A DNA stretch of 64,000 nt from Bacillus_BD sp963765265 (GCA_963765265.1 CAVXVN010000006.1:248001-312000); one strand, 5' to 3'; positions 37,896 through 49,204 are shown, numbered from the stretch's first letter. Notes: generated by a model not told the origin, from the sequence alone. A program made the numbers and translations.

Positions 37896-39359
37896 TTCAT
37901 TCGCTCCTCAATCGCCTCTTTTGCAACAATCCGATCATCAAAGTCGAAAATTTCTTGTCCGATAATCTGATACGTTTCATGACCTTTTCCAGCAATTAAT
38001 ATAACATCACCCTCTTTGGCCTCGTTAACGACAAACTGTATCGCTTTTCTACGATCTGGAATACTTTTAAAGGTCTCTCCTGTGACGCCTGCTTCCATAT
38101 CACGAAGGATCATATCTGGATCTTCACTTCGTGGGTTATCGGAAGTGAACACTGGATCGGTGCTTAACGTGCAGGCAATTTTTGCCATCAGAGGCCGTTT
38201 TGTCTTATCACGATCTCCTCCGCATCCAACGACAACAAAGATACGTTTTTTTGCAAGCTGACGCACAGTATTTAAAGCATTTTCAAGACTATCCGGTGTA
38301 TGTGAATAATCAACAATAACGGAAAAATCTTGTCCTGCATTCACCGCTTCAAATCTTCCTGAAACTCCCTTCACTTCTTCAAGAGAAGCGATAATATGAT
38401 TCAACGGAACACCAGCAACAACTGACGTAGCAATACTTGCAAGTACATTATAGACACTAAACTTGCCAATCATCTTCATCTTCACTTGATGGGAACCAAA
38501 AGGATTAATTAAATCAAAGGATGTTCCATTTACGTCCATCTTAATATTTGTGGCTCGAAAATCTGCTTCATGATCAATTCCGTATGTGATCACCCTTGCT
38601 GCTGTTATGCCTCTTGTATTCTTGGCTTGCAGCATCATCTGCATTTAATACTGCATATTTAGGCTTATGATCGTAAAATGTATTTCCAAGTTGTGAAAAT
38701 AACAAGCCTTTTGCACGACGATATTCATCCATCGTTTTATGGTAGTCAAGATGATCCTGAGTTAAATTTGTAAATACTGCAATATCATAATCACATCCAT
38801 GTACTCTTCCTTCCACTAATGCATGAGAGGAAACTTCCATAATCGCTGTCGAAACATTCCGATCTACCATTTGCTTAAATGTTTTTTGCAATGTTAAGCC
38901 TTCTGGTGTCGTATTTTTTGTTTCGAATTTCTCCCCAGCCATCTTTGTATACATGGTTCCAATTAATCCAGTTACTTGACCTTGATCTGAAAAAATCTTT
39001 TCAATTAAATGGCTCGTTGTTGTTTTGCCATTTGTTCCTGTTATCCCAATTAGGTTTAATTTTTGTGTCGGGTGTCCATAAAAGAAATCTGCTAATAATG
39101 TTATGGCACGTTTCGTATCTTTTACGACAATGACTGGTATTTGAAGTGGCAACTCTTTTTCAGCCAATACCGCTACTGCCCCTTTTTTTTCAGCATCCTC
39201 AGCAAAATCATGTCCATCCACGCTATAGCCTTTTATACATATAAACAAACTTCCTGGCTTAACCTTTCGATTATCGTTCTCTATGGATTCAATCTCTAGA
39301 TTCTCACCCTCTTGAGGTAAAAAGGGGTTTAAATAATGAAGTATAGTATGTAATTTCAA
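37886..39359 (-). CDS. murE: UDP-MurNAc-L-Ala-D-Glu--meso-diaminopimelate ligase (one frame break)
   Basis: Adds the third residue of the stem peptide. P-loop IGITGTNGKTTTS, FTNLTQDHLDYHKTMDEY, and SDNPRSEDP; the DNPR motif specifies meso-diaminopimelate rather than lysine. The frame breaks at about 38610-38617, after ASQEYK; removing one base joins it to ITAARVITYGIDHEADF. The start is ambiguous: a TTG at 39359 gives the family-like KLHTILHYLNPF, another TTG lies at 39368. Repaired length is 490 residues. It follows spoVD after a structured leader. Confidence 0.94.
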
Positions 39360-39392
39360 TTTCCTCAAATCCTCTCAATATAAAATGCGAAA

Positions 39393-39441
39393 GCGCTGAC
39401 AGTAAAGCAAATGGACACATCGACGTCAGCACATCCTGTGC
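39393..39441 (-). promoter_or_regulatory. Structured leader of murE with two mutually exclusive hairpins
   Basis: Minus-strand GTGCTGAC (39425-39432) can pair with GTCAGCGC (39393-39400), or its 5' part can join the local hairpin GCACA-GGA-TGTGC (39429-39441). Both lie within 85 nt of the murE start. No known riboswitch is recognised. Confidence 0.4.
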
Positions 39442-39529
39442 AAGTCATTTATTAAAGTATAGCGATATTATTTTACATTATAAACTGTAATTAATCTATT
39501 TGTGATTATTGAATTTCTATTCGCTTGCT

Positions 39530-39566
39530 AAAGTAAAGGAGGCGGCTCCAAAAACAAGGCCGCCCA
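39530..39566 (-). terminator. Hairpin after spoVD
   Basis: Minus-strand GGCGGC and GCCGCC stem with a 12-base loop, followed by a T-rich stretch (TCCTTTACTTT). Probably a weak or partial terminator. Confidence 0.5.
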
Positions 39567-39607
39567 ATTTAATATATATGAAACATTTACTAATATACGA
39601 CACGTAC

Positions 39608-41541
39608 TTATGGATTCATGATCTCTTTTTCTCCAAAATATAACCTAATCGTTGAACCTTCCTTTAATTTTACACCTGCTTTTGGGGTTTGGTTAATAAC
39701 GGTCTCTCCTTCCCCACTTGAATCAATTTTCAAATTCAACATTAATTCACGGATTTCATTTTTTGTAATGCCAACAAGATCAGGAACCTCTATCATTGGA
39801 GTATCTTGCCATGTTAATTCTTTCTCAATTTGCTCTTTTCTTGGTTCAACTCCCATGGTTCTAAGACTATCTCCAATTATATTTCCGACAATCGGCGCTG
39901 CAACTGTTCCACCAAACTGAACCGTTCCTTTTGGATTGTCTACCGCAACATAGACCACGATTTGCGGATCATCTGCTGGAGCAAATCCAATGAAAGAGAC
40001 AATATGGTTATTTTCTAAATAACGTCCATTTTGAGCTTTTTGTGCCGTTCCAGTTTTGCCTCCTACGCGATAGCCATCAACAAATGCTTTTCCGCCTGTT
40101 CCTTGAGCAACAACACTTTCCAAGTGCATATCTGATTTCGGCAGATGTTTCCTTCGAGATCACTTTTCGCTTTGCAACAGGTGTTTTCTTCATGACCACT
40201 TCACCCGTTGTTGGATCAATTAGTTCTTTTGCTACATATGGCGTATATAGTGTTCCACCATTAACAGCTGCTGAAACAGCCGTTACTTGTTGAATTGGGG
40301 TAACCGAAACTCCTTGACCAAAGGCAGTGGTCGCTTGTTCCACAGGCCCTACACGATCCAAATTAAATAGAATACCCTTTCCTTCTCCTTGAAGATCGAT
40401 TCCCGTTTTTTCACCAAAGCCGAAATCTTTCACATATTTAAATAAACGTATCTTTTCCAAGTCTCTCTCCAAGTTCAACAAATCCCGGGTTACAAGAATT
40501 TTGAACAACCTCAAGAAAAGACTGACTTCCATGACCACCCTTTTTCCAACATCGTAGCCTTGCACCACCAACACTGACATAGCCAGGATCATGAAAATGG
40601 TCTTGTTCCAAGTCTACTTTACCTTCTTCCAGTGCTGCAGCAAGGGTAATAATTTTAAAGGTAGATCCTGGTTCAAATGAGCTCCAAACAGGTAGATTGC
40701 GATTATATACATCTGGATCAACATTACGAAAATTAGCTGGATCAAAACTTGGCCTACTTGACATCGCCAGGATTTCACCGTTATTTGGATTCATGGCGAT
40801 CGCAATTAGACCGTCCGGATTATATGTTGCCTGAGCATTATCTAATTCGCGTTCCACTATGGTATTTACCTTTGAATCAATCGTGAGTTTTAAATCTAAA
40901 CCATTAACAGGCGGTTCGTAATCATCCGCCATATCGTTCATTCGTTGTCCTTTTGCATCCGCATAGAATTTCACAGAACCTTCCGTTCCACTCAACTCTT
41001 TATCATAAAAAAGTTCAAGTCCCATCAGTCCTTGATTATCGATGCCAGCAAATCCAAGAACATGGGAAAGATAGTTTCCAAAGGGATAATGCCGTTTGGA
41101 ATCTTCACCAATGTATATACCTTCAATCCCAAGCGCTCGAATTTCTTTTGCTTTTTGGTGGGAAATCTTTCTTCCTTCTGGAATTTTCACACTACTAGTC
41201 TTTTTTGTAATTAAATCATATGCCTTCTCTTTTGACATATTTAATACAGATGCAAGTTTTTCTGCTGCCTCTGCAGGATTTTTGATTTGACGAGGAACAA
41301 CATAAACAGTAGGTGCACTAATATTTGTAGCAAGTGCAACGCCATTACGGTCAACAATTTCTCCACGATTCGGTTCAAAAGGAATATTCCGGCTCCATAG
41401 GTCTTTTGCTTTTTCTGTAAGGCCTTCCCCTAATATCATCTGTACATAACCAAGTCGCATATCAATAATAAAAAAAATAAAAATTCCTATTAATAAGACA
41501 ATTGTCAGTCTTTGTCTGACCGTAACATTAGAAACACGCAT
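39608..41541 (-). CDS. spoVD: SpoVD, class B penicillin-binding protein of sporulation (two frame breaks)
   Basis: Cortex-specific transpeptidase working with SpoVE. Start ATG at 41539-41541 (MRVSNVTVRQRLTIVLL) with AGGAGG upstream; one transmembrane segment, dimerisation domain, catalytic motifs EPGSTFKI, VQNSCNP and VGGKTGTAQ, and one C-terminal PASTA domain (IEVPDLVGITKNEIREL). Single-base insertions break the frame at about 40450-40456 (ERLGK/RLFKYVKDFG) and about 40119-40124 (RYAL/ESVVAQGTGGKAF). Repaired length is 643 residues. Sequence similarity is clearly to SpoVD rather than PBP2b, which is the next gene. Confidence 0.94.
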
Positions 41542-41631
41542 AAAAGAACGAACCTCCTCTTTTGAATATGGCTCGTTCAAATATATGCTTGTACTTTTAT
41601 TATAGAACAGTGAATCACTCGTAACCGCTCA

Positions 41632-43851
41632 TCAATCTTTGACCTCTATTTTATCCTTGCTTTCCTCATCCTCTTTTGTTGGTTCCTTTTTCTCAGAAGG
41701 TCTATCCAAATCAACAATTAAAAACTCTCCTTCTTTCATTGGTGATCCCGTTTTAACATTTTGCTTTACTACGTAACCATTTCCGACTGAATTAAGCTTC
41801 ATATTGGCTACTTCAGCTACTTTCATTACATCTCTTAATGACCAGCCCGACATATCTGGAGCGGTTAATTCTCCATCTGTTTTGAGAACTACTTTCTCAC
41901 CCGAAAGAAGCGATTCCTTCTCCGCTGGAATTTGGTTTATGATATTGGATCCATTCCCAACCACTACAACTTTCATTCCTTTTTCAGTTAATTTATTCGT
42001 AGCCTCATCGACAGGGAGACCTATAACATTTAGATTTGGCACTGTTTCGATTATATTTTGATCACTTGGTTTAATTTGCAAATATTGTAGACTGTTTTTC
42101 ATTACAGAATTAAAGATCTTTGACACCGGAATGGAACCATCTGCAGAATCCTTAAACTCTGGCTGTTGCACAGCTACATACATAATTAACTCAGGATCAT
42201 CCTTTGGTGCCATGCCGAGAAACGAAAAGATATAATTACTTGCCCCTGTTAAGTATCCCCCGTTTCCAGGTATTTGTGCTGTCCCTGTTTTTCCAGCAAC
42301 TTGATATCCTTCAATGGCATAATTTTTACCTGTCCCGTTTTCACCACTGATAACCGTTTCTAAATAGTCCCTTACTTGGGTAGCAGTACTTTCAGAAATT
42401 GGGGTCCCGACCACATCAGTCTTTATTTCTTTTATTTTTTCACCTGAATCAGGATCAACAATTTTATCGATCACATGCGTTTTCATCATATTCCCATCAT
42501 TTGCAACCGCTGTTGCTGCCTGCACTTGTTGGATGGGTGTAATGGCAGTACCTTGACCAAATGCAGTCGTTGCTTTTTCAATCGGATACGTATAAGCAAT
42601 TTTTCCACTTGTTTCATTCGGTAGATCAATACCTGTTGGTTTATCCAAGCCAAACTTCGTTAAATATTCTCTAAATTTTTCAAAACCCAACTTCTCATTC
42701 GCAATTTTAGCAAAAGCAACATTGGATGATCGCTGTATCCCTTCAGCATAAGAAATGGTCCCCCAACCTCTACCTCCATTATGATCACGTATCGATTTTG
42801 ATTTTGGATCAATTACATAGGTTCCAGATTGGAACCATTCATTTGGATTAAAAACTCCTTCTTGTACAGCTGCTGCAAGAGTGAAAATTTTCATTGTTGA
42901 CCCCGGCTCAAAAGATGTTTCAACAGCTTCATTATACCAGCTATTCTCAATTCCTGCCCTTGTCTCTGGATCAAAAGTGGGGCGTTGTCCCATGGCAAGA
43001 ACTTCTCCTGTTTTGGGATCAGCAACAATGGCAATAATTTTTTTAGGATTATACTCTTCAACGACTTTATTCATTGCATCTTCAAGTAAGATTTGAATTT
43101 TTCGATCGATCGTTAAATAGACATCTTTCCCATCTTCAGCTGCTTTAATTTGTTCTTTTCCATTTGGCAAAAGATATCCCCAAAGATCGCTTTCAAATTT
43201 AAAAGATCCATTAGTACCTGTTAACACATCATTAAGACTTTTCTCCAATCCAAGTTTTCCGACAGTTATGGTTTTATTTTCTTCTGTCTGCTCTGTTTCC
43301 GTAAATCCAATTACATGTGAGGCAAAAATGCCATTCGGATAAAACCGTTTCAGTTCCCTCGTAAAGGTTATTCCTGGAAGCTTTAGCTTTTCGATTTTAT
43401 TTTTCATTTCATAGGTGATATCTCGACCTGCGGCACCAAATTCAACTTGAAATTTTTCTTCTTTCTTACCATTTTTAAGTATTTTTCTGATATCTGATTC
43501 TTTAATGTCAATATGCTTAGAAAGTTCACTTGCCGTTTTATCAATATCCACAACATGATTGGGTTTTTTTGGATCCAAAGTCATTTTTTTGTCAAGAATG
43601 GCAATTAAACTATAGGAACTTCTATCCTCAGCAATAACCTCACCGTTTCGATCATAGATCGTACCACGCTTTGCTTCAATGGTCCTAGAATCCGAATATT
43701 GTTGAGCGGCTTTTGCCGCTAAATGTTGACCTTTCACTTCTCCAGTGGCTTGAATATAGACAAAACGAAATAATAAGACAAAAAAGAGCAGACCGAATAT
43801 TATAAATAATATCGTTGCTCCCAAATTGATATTTCTTTGTTTTTTAATCAT
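41632..43851 (-). CDS. pbpB: Penicillin-binding protein 2B, septal transpeptidase
   Basis: Class B PBP essential for division. A single N-terminal transmembrane segment (NLGATILFIIFGLLFFVLLF), dimerisation domain, catalytic SXXK in FEPGSTMKIFTLA, SXN in QRSSNVAFA, KTG in VAGKTGTAQIPG, and two C-terminal PASTA domains (from about residue 600). 739 residues without a frame break. The ATG overlaps the ftsL stop, so translation is probably coupled. Confidence 0.97.
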   Translation of the reverse strand: MIKKQRNINLGATILFIIFGLLFFVLLFRFVYIQATGEVKGQHLAAKAAQQYSDSRTIEAKRGTIYDRNGEVIAEDRSSYSLIAILDKKMTLDPKKPNHVVDIDKTASELSKHIDIKESDIRKILKNGKKEEKFQVEFGAAGRDITYEMKNKIEKLKLPGITFTRELKRFYPNGIFASHVIGFTETEQTEENKTITVGKLGLEKSLNDVLTGTNGSFKFESDLWGYLLPNGKEQIKAAEDGKDVYLTIDRKIQILLEDAMNKVVEEYNPKKIIAIVADPKTGEVLAMGQRPTFDPETRAGIENSWYNEAVETSFEPGSTMKIFTLAAAVQEGVFNPNEWFQSGTYVIDPKSKSIRDHNGGRGWGTISYAEGIQRSSNVAFAKIANEKLGFEKFREYLTKFGLDKPTGIDLPNETSGKIAYTYPIEKATTAFGQGTAITPIQQVQAATAVANDGNMMKTHVIDKIVDPDSGEKIKEIKTDVVGTPISESTATQVRDYLETVISGENGTGKNYAIEGYQVAGKTGTAQIPGNGGYLTGASNYIFSFLGMAPKDDPELIMYVAVQQPEFKDSADGSIPVSKIFNSVMKNSLQYLQIKPSDQNIIETVPNLNVIGLPVDEATNKLTEKGMKVVVVGNGSNIINQIPAEKESLLSGEKVVLKTDGELTAPDMSGWSLRDVMKVAEVANMKLNSVGNGYVVKQNVKTGSPMKEGEFLIVDLDRPSEKKEPTKEDEESKDKIEVKD

Positions 43852-44204
43852 TAATCTTGCACAACCTTAATATTTTGATCGTTTAGTGTAAGCCCTAATT
43901 CTTGTGCTTTATCCCTGATCCGTTCATATTGACTTAATTCATTCACCTGAATGGTTAGATCACTATTTGATTTTTCTTGTTCTTGAACCGTAACCTTTGT
44001 ATCTTGAATTTCTTTATTTACTTGGTATATGGAAGCCTGATTGGAAATAATATGGACAGAACCAAAACAAACCAAAGCTCCAAAGGTAATACCTAGGATC
44101 TTTTCACCAGGAGAAATCCAACTTTTTTGTTTTATTCGTTTCTTTGGAGCCACTATTGTTTGTTCTTGCTGCTCTTGACGAAGCTGTCTTGCTAAATTTG
44201 CCAT
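43851..44204 (-). CDS. ftsL: Cell-division protein FtsL
   Basis: Small bitopic membrane protein, partner of DivIC and DivIB. A basic cytoplasmic tail (about 1-35), a transmembrane segment (ILGITFGALVCFGSVHII), then an extracytoplasmic coiled coil (YQVNKEIQDTKVTVQEQEKS). 117 residues, as expected. Recognised by topology and position between rsmH and pbpB, as this family varies greatly in sequence. Confidence 0.95.
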   Translation of the reverse strand: MANLARQLRQEQQEQTIVAPKKRIKQKSWISPGEKILGITFGALVCFGSVHIISNQASIYQVNKEIQDTKVTVQEQEKSNSDLTIQVNELSQYERIRDKAQELGLTLNDQNIKVVQD

Positions 44205-44266
44205 ATTTATTTCCCCTCCAATATCGAATGAATACTCTTCATATTATTTTTAAAGAATGATTGATG

Positions 44267-45201
44267 TTATCGTTTTTCAGCAATTCGAAGTTTGGCAGAT
44301 CTTGCTCGATTATTCTGTTCTAATTCTTCTTCAGAAGGTAAAATAGGCTTTCTTGTTATTAGCTTTAAGACAGGCATAAATTCTTCCGGAATAATCGGCA
44401 AACCATGAGGCAATTCAGGTGTTGTCACTTTCCTTTTTGAAAGCTACCTTACAAATTCGATCCTCTAGCGAATGAAATGTAATTACACTAATTCTTCCAC
44501 CTGTATTTAATAATGAGATGGCCTGTTGTAATGACTTTTCAAATACTCCTAACTCATCATTGACAGCAATGCGGATTGCTTGAAAAACTCGTTTTGCCGG
44601 ATGGCCACCTTTTCTTCTGGCAGGAGCAGGAATAGCCTCTTTAATTATCTCCACTAATTGTCCAGTTGTTTCAATTGGTGCCAATGCTCTTGCTGCTTCA
44701 ATTTTGCGAGCAATTTGCTTAGAAAATTTTTCTTCACCATATTGAAAGAAAATCCGAACAAGCGCTTCATATGTCCAATGATTGACCACATCAAATGCGG
44801 ACAAACTTGCATCCTTGTCCATTCTCATATCGAGAGAAGCGTCATAATGGTAACTAAAACCTCTTTCAGGGTTATCCAATTGTGGGGAAGAAACACCTAA
44901 GTCATATAACACTCCATCTACTTTTAAGACATTTTTCTTTTCCAGTTCTTCTTTTAAATGAATAAAGTTACTTTTAATAATGGTAAGTTTATCTCCATGA
45001 GAGGCTAATTTTTCTTTTGCATGATTGATCGCTACCTCATCTTGATCAAAGGCATATAATTTTCCTGCCTCAGATAATTTCGACAGTATCAATTCACTAT
45101 GTCCTGCACCTCCAAGTGTGCAGTCTACATATATCCCATCAGGCTTAATATTCAAGCCGTTAACAGCTTCATTCAAGTAATACAGTTGTATGATTAAACA
45201 T
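44267..45201 (-). CDS. rsmH: 16S rRNA m4C1402 methyltransferase RsmH (MraW; two frame breaks)
   Basis: SAM-dependent methylation of C1402 in 16S rRNA. SAM-binding YVDCTLGGAGHSELIL, LYDLGVSSPQLDNPERGFSY, RRKGGHPAKRVFQAIRIAVNDEL and ITFHSLEDR are typical. The start is the ATG at 45199-45201 (MFNHTTVLL), in a different frame from the main body; removing one base at about 45176-45181 joins it to NEAVNGLNIKPDG. A second extra base at about 44424-44430 hides the C-terminus (PELPHGLPIIPEEF to AKLRIAEKR, stop at 44267). Repaired length is 310 residues, close to the 311 of B. subtilis. Confidence 0.93.
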
Positions 45202-45258
45202 TTATGTCCACCTTTCCAATCGAAACACATGGAAATTAAATCAATCCATTATTTCCAA

Positions 45259-45690
45259 TTAAATATCAAACCCAATCATATTTTCTGCAATTTCAGCAAA
45301 AGAATCCGCTGATTCGCTGAAATAATCGTTCCAAATGTCTTGACTCCATATTTCAATTCGATTGGAAACACCTAGAATCACACATTCTTTTTCAAGTTTT
45401 GCGTAGTTTAAAAGTGGAGAGGATATATTAATTCGTCCTTGTTTATCGATCTCACATTCTGTTGCACCGGAGAAAAAGAAACGAGTAAATGCGCGGGCAT
45501 CTTTTTTTGTCATGGGAAGACCTTTTAATTTTTCTTCAATAATCTTCCATTCATTAAGGGGGTAACCAAACAAACATTGATCAAGTCCACGTGTCAAAAC
45601 AAACATTTCACCTAAATCATCGCGGAATTTAGCTGGTACGATCAAACGACCTTTTGTATCAACATTATGATGATATTCGCCCATGAACAT
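45259..45690 (-). CDS. mraZ: Transcriptional regulator MraZ
   Basis: DNA-binding AbrB/SpoVT-like protein that heads the dcw cluster. Two tandem MraZ domains: the first around GEYHHNVDTKGRLIVPAKFRD, the second around ATECEIDKQGRINISSPLL. The start is the ATG at 45688-45690 (MFMGEYHHN); 143 residues. Family members bind repeats in front of their own operon; I did not find convincing repeats in the short region upstream. Confidence 0.96.
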   Translation of the reverse strand: MFMGEYHHNVDTKGRLIVPAKFRDDLGEMFVLTRGLDQCLFGYPLNEWKIIEEKLKGLPMTKKDARAFTRFFFSGATECEIDKQGRINISSPLLNYAKLEKECVILGVSNRIEIWSQDIWNDYFSESADSFAEIAENMIGFDI

Positions 45691-45818
45691 ACCAACTAGC
45701 CCCACTTTCTTAAATTACTTTACCACATCCCTCCACTTTCCTCCACTTATTTTTAAATAATTCTCCCTAAAAGAATGAGAATCCTCTTTTAATTAACAGA
45801 ATATTTTTATTTTTCTAA

Positions 45819-45855
45819 AAAATAAATAGACTCTATCCAATGAGATAGAGTCTAT
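45819..45855 (-). terminator. Terminator of bshC
   Basis: TAGACTCTATC and GATAGAGTCTA form an 11-bp perfect stem, then TTTATTTTTT on the minus strand; it insulates mraZ from bshC. Confidence 0.88.
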
Positions 45856-45861
45856 GACCAT

Positions 45862-47488
45862 TTATATTTTTATTACTTTATGTTTACCATCAAATTCATA
45901 GTTTAAATGAGCCAATTCAGAAAGAAAAGGAATCCCATAACGGTTCATATAGTTTAAAGCATTTAGTATTCTCTCCTGAGGAGCACCAATAGGTCGAAGA
46001 CTATGGTCTACTCTATAGAACTTACTCAGTGCAACCTCATGCTTTTGCTTTAAATGATCCTCACTCTTTCCTTCCATAAATTCAATTTGTTCCAATAATC
46101 TGGCTTGATTTTTTTCAAATAGGGGAATCAATCCTTTATCAAGTTTTTGTTGAATCATTCCATAATTTTCAAGTAATTGTTTTTTTGTATACCGAAATAA
46201 CTTTTCCAATTCTAGATCTTTAACAGATTCTAAATATACGTCTTGTTGTTTCCCTGTCCCGTTTGTTAGAACTTCTTCAAGTGACAACCCTAGTTCTTCA
46301 AAATCACTTTCAATCGCTCGATCAAGTAACGTTATGTTTAAACGAGGTACAATCAGAGGCATTTTAATTGAGAAGTGTTCAAATACTTGTTTCAACTCAG
46401 CCCAATAAGCGATTTCACCCGGACCTGCAATAAATGCTAATGTTGGAAACAACATTTCTTGTGTAATGGGACGAGTCACCACATTATTACTTAATTTCCA
46501 TGGAAACTCAGATGCAATGTGCTAGTAATTCCGTACGGGAAAACCTTAAAGCGCCATTCTTACCAATAAATTGTTGTTTCACTTCATTATATTCAAGCAG
46601 AATTCTTTCCTTGTACTCATCGTCATAATAAAAGAGATTGGCTGCTTGATCACTCATCTCAATTGATCGATTAAAACCCTCATCTGCTAATTGATTTTGT
46701 ACATCTTTCACGCAACGATTAATCTGAGTAACTTGTTCAATTTGTGAAATAAATAATTCCTTTTCCAAACAGCGTAATCCTTGGTACCCTGAGTCAATCA
46801 CAAGCAATCCTTCATCTTTAAATAATCCCATTACGATTTGAGCGAAAAAGTCTACAAAAGTTTCCGATTCTTGCACTGCTTCACGCATAAAGGAAAGTAA
46901 TTCATTTGTATGATCTGTTTCACCAAAGGTCTCTATTATTTCTTCAACCCATTCCATACAAATTTCTTTATCTAAGCCGACATCGGAAACCATTCTCTTA
47001 TCTCGTACTTTTTCTGGATAAATAACCTTTTGTATTTCTCCATTTTTCTCCAGATAGATATGATTGACTTCTTGAAAATCATGATCCTCTCCAGCAATCC
47101 AAAAGATTGGTACAACGGGTATGTTCAACTCTTTTTCCTTTTGCCTTGCAAGTGCAATAATAGAAATCACTTTATGTATTGAATATAGTGGACCTGTTAA
47201 TATGCCAGCTTGTTGCCCTCCAATAATCACTGCACTATTTTCTTTCTTTAACTTTTCAAGTGACATTTTTACTTCTGTTGAACTTGGAAAACACTCCATA
47301 TATTTTTCAATGCATTCAGCAAGCTCTTTTCTCATAAACGTTCGTTTATTTAATTCTATTAATCTTGCCTGATAATCTGCTGAATGTTGATACCGATAGT
47401 GAAAGAAACGTTGAATTTCAGGTACACCGGCTAAATAATCCGTTGCAAAGCGATTTGTAGCAGGCAACGAGAGATTTATCATCTCCAT
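45862..47488 (-). CDS. bshC: BshC, putative cysteine-adding enzyme of bacillithiol synthesis (one frame break)
   Basis: Last step of bacillithiol synthesis, joining cysteine to glucosaminyl-malate. Family hallmarks: AVIIGGQQAGILTGPLYSIHKVI, PVVPIFWIAGEDHDFQEVNHIY, and FPTLAFIAGPGEIAYWAELKQVF. The frame breaks at about 46480-46500, near LLAH; removing one base joins it to EFPWKLSNNVVTRPITQEML. Repaired length is 541 residues, close to B. subtilis YllA. It marks a bacillithiol-using Firmicute. Confidence 0.92.
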
Positions 47489-47545
47489 TTATGACTTCCT
47501 TTCTTATAAATCATTTTCTTATAATTTTTTTACTTTTATGTTTTT

Positions 47546-47938
47546 CTACAAATTGATTGTCATGCTAACTCGTGAAATTAGACCATAAATAAGCAATACT
47601 ATATAAGCAAAACTAAAAAGTAAAAAATTAAAACGCCAAAATCCTTTAAACACTTTGACAAAATGGATCTCTTGCTTTGTCTTCCAATGGATGATCACAA
47701 ACAAAATAGCCACTAGTATCATCACAATTAATATCACCCATAGAAGAGACATCCCCCAAATGGCTTTTATAAAGTAATGCACAGCAATAACTAAAAAAAA
47801 CGTAGTAAAATCGAGTGCAATTCGAACAGACTTGTGATGTTTTTTCGTGATCCATTTACTAATTACAAACACGATTATATACCCAAACAATGGAATAGTC
47901 ACGAATGATGCAATAATTGAAGAAAAAATTCCAGTCAC
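47546..47938 (-). CDS. DUF3397 integral membrane protein
   Basis: A 130-residue protein with four hydrophobic segments (about residues 3-27, 42-60, 66-86, 100-122) separated by short basic loops (KWITKKHHKSVR, HWKTKQEIHFVK). The pattern matches the DUF3397 family, commonly found between the panE homologue and bshC in Bacillus. No function is known. It ends 57 nt before the bshC start and begins 2 nt after ylbQ, so it is probably in one transcript with ylbQ and bshC. Confidence 0.8.
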   Translation of the reverse strand: MTGIFSSIIASFVTIPLFGYIIVFVISKWITKKHHKSVRIALDFTTFFLVIAVHYFIKAIWGMSLLWVILIVMILVAILFVIIHWKTKQEIHFVKVFKGFWRFNFLLFSFAYIVLLIYGLISRVSMTINL

Positions 47939-47940
47939 TT

Positions 47941-48840
47941 CTATACCCTCTCTAACTTACACTCCTTCCCTTTCACTGCTTGATAAAAAGTTGCAATGAT
48001 TGGAGTGTTTATTTCTCTCTCAGCTGATTTCTCCAAGATATAACCAAGAATTGCATCCACTTCAGTCGGACGTTCCCCCTCTAGATCACATAGCATAGAT
48101 GATTGATTATGAGCCGTTTTCTTACAAACAGTGACAATATTTTCAAAGTATGGTTGACTATTTTGAAGTTGCAAACATTGTTCAATTTCACTAAAAATCA
48201 TTTTCACTAACTCAAAGTAATGTTTATTTTCTATAAGTGCTCCATTTTTAATCCCTAAAATGGCTGTTAACGGATTAATCACTGCATTTACAACAAGTTT
48301 TTTTAATAGCATATTTTCATAATCTTCTTCTATTATAAAAGAAAAACTCTTATCCGATTCTACTGCAATCATTTCAAGTAACCTTGAACAGGATAGACGA
48401 ATAGAGGAAATTTTCGTTGATCCAATCCCTGTATGAAGAACCATATTAGGCTCTAACCGCATTGCCCCATGTTCTACAGTTCCTACATAAACTTCCCCTT
48501 TCAACTTATCCAAATATTTAATGTGCCCCATCCCATTTTGTAAAAATAAAATGGACTTATCTAGACGACTATGAGCATACAGATCATCCATTAAACGATT
48601 TAAATGATATTGTTTCACAGCAATTATGGTAAGATCTTCACAACCACTCCATTCTGAATATAATTTCACTTCAATAAATTTTTGTTTTTCCAGTTCAAGT
48701 TGCCTTAAAAATAATCCCTTTGACTGTATAAGTTCCAATTGTTCTTTTGTGCGTACATATAAACAAACAGGATATTTTTCGCTCAAATAGAAGGCAAATA
48801 GTAAACCAATGGACCCACCGCCAATAATCCCTATTTTCAT
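47941..48840 (-). CDS. 2-dehydropantoate 2-reductase family protein (YlbQ/PanE-like)
   Basis: NADPH-dependent reductase predicted to make pantoate for coenzyme A. The nucleotide-binding KIGIIGGGSIGLLFAFYLS is at the N-terminus, followed by the NGMGH motif and the C-terminal KLVVNAVINPLTAILGIKNG, with the catalytic lysine. The start is the ATG at 48838-48840. 299 residues. Equivalent in position to ylbQ of B. subtilis; ketopantoate specificity is inferred from the family. Confidence 0.9.
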   Translation of the reverse strand: MKIGIIGGGSIGLLFAFYLSEKYPVCLYVRTKEQLELIQSKGLFLRQLELEKQKFIEVKLYSEWSGCEDLTIIAVKQYHLNRLMDDLYAHSRLDKSILFLQNGMGHIKYLDKLKGEVYVGTVEHGAMRLEPNMVLHTGIGSTKISSIRLSCSRLLEMIAVESDKSFSFIIEEDYENMLLKKLVVNAVINPLTAILGIKNGALIENKHYFELVKMIFSEIEQCLQLQNSQPYFENIVTVCKKTAHNQSSMLCDLEGERPTEVDAILGYILEKSAEREINTPIIATFYQAVKGKECKLERV

Positions 48841-48978
48841 TAAAACCACTTATCCCTTTCTATCTTAAATTAGCATAAATCGAATCCTTATCTGTTATGC
48901 TTTCCCTATTTTATTATAGAGTATTTAACCACCTTTGGTATAGAAAATTGAATGAATCATAGGCTACAACCACAAAAA

Positions 48979-49013
48979 CATCCTGTTTCTAGCATATAGA
49001 AACAGGATGTTTT
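48979..49013. terminator. Strong bidirectional hairpin in the ylbQ-ylbP gap
   Basis: CATCCTGTTTCTA and its exact complement flank a 5-base loop, with TTTT or TTTTT after the stem on each strand. Both flanking genes point away from it. The rest of 48841-49327 holds only the ylbP promoter; I see no coding region. Confidence 0.7.
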
Positions 49014-49075
49014 CTAATTTAAATAAACGTAAAACTTTAATATTTAAATCACAGTACCATCTATTATAGATTGAT

Positions 49076-49204
49076 TTATTTTCATTTCATTCGCATCCTT
49101 TAAATGCAAAGCATCTTGTTAAACTTAGAAGATTTCTCAAATCAACAATATTTGTAATCGTTTTCTATATAAAAGCTGAATTTTTTGAATAAATGAACTA
49201 TAAT
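49076..49204 (+). promoter_or_regulatory. Candidate SigA promoter of ylbP (49176-49204)
   Basis: CTGAAT (49176-49181), 17-base spacer, TATAAT (49199-49204), about 120 bases before the ylbP ATG. Confidence 0.5.
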
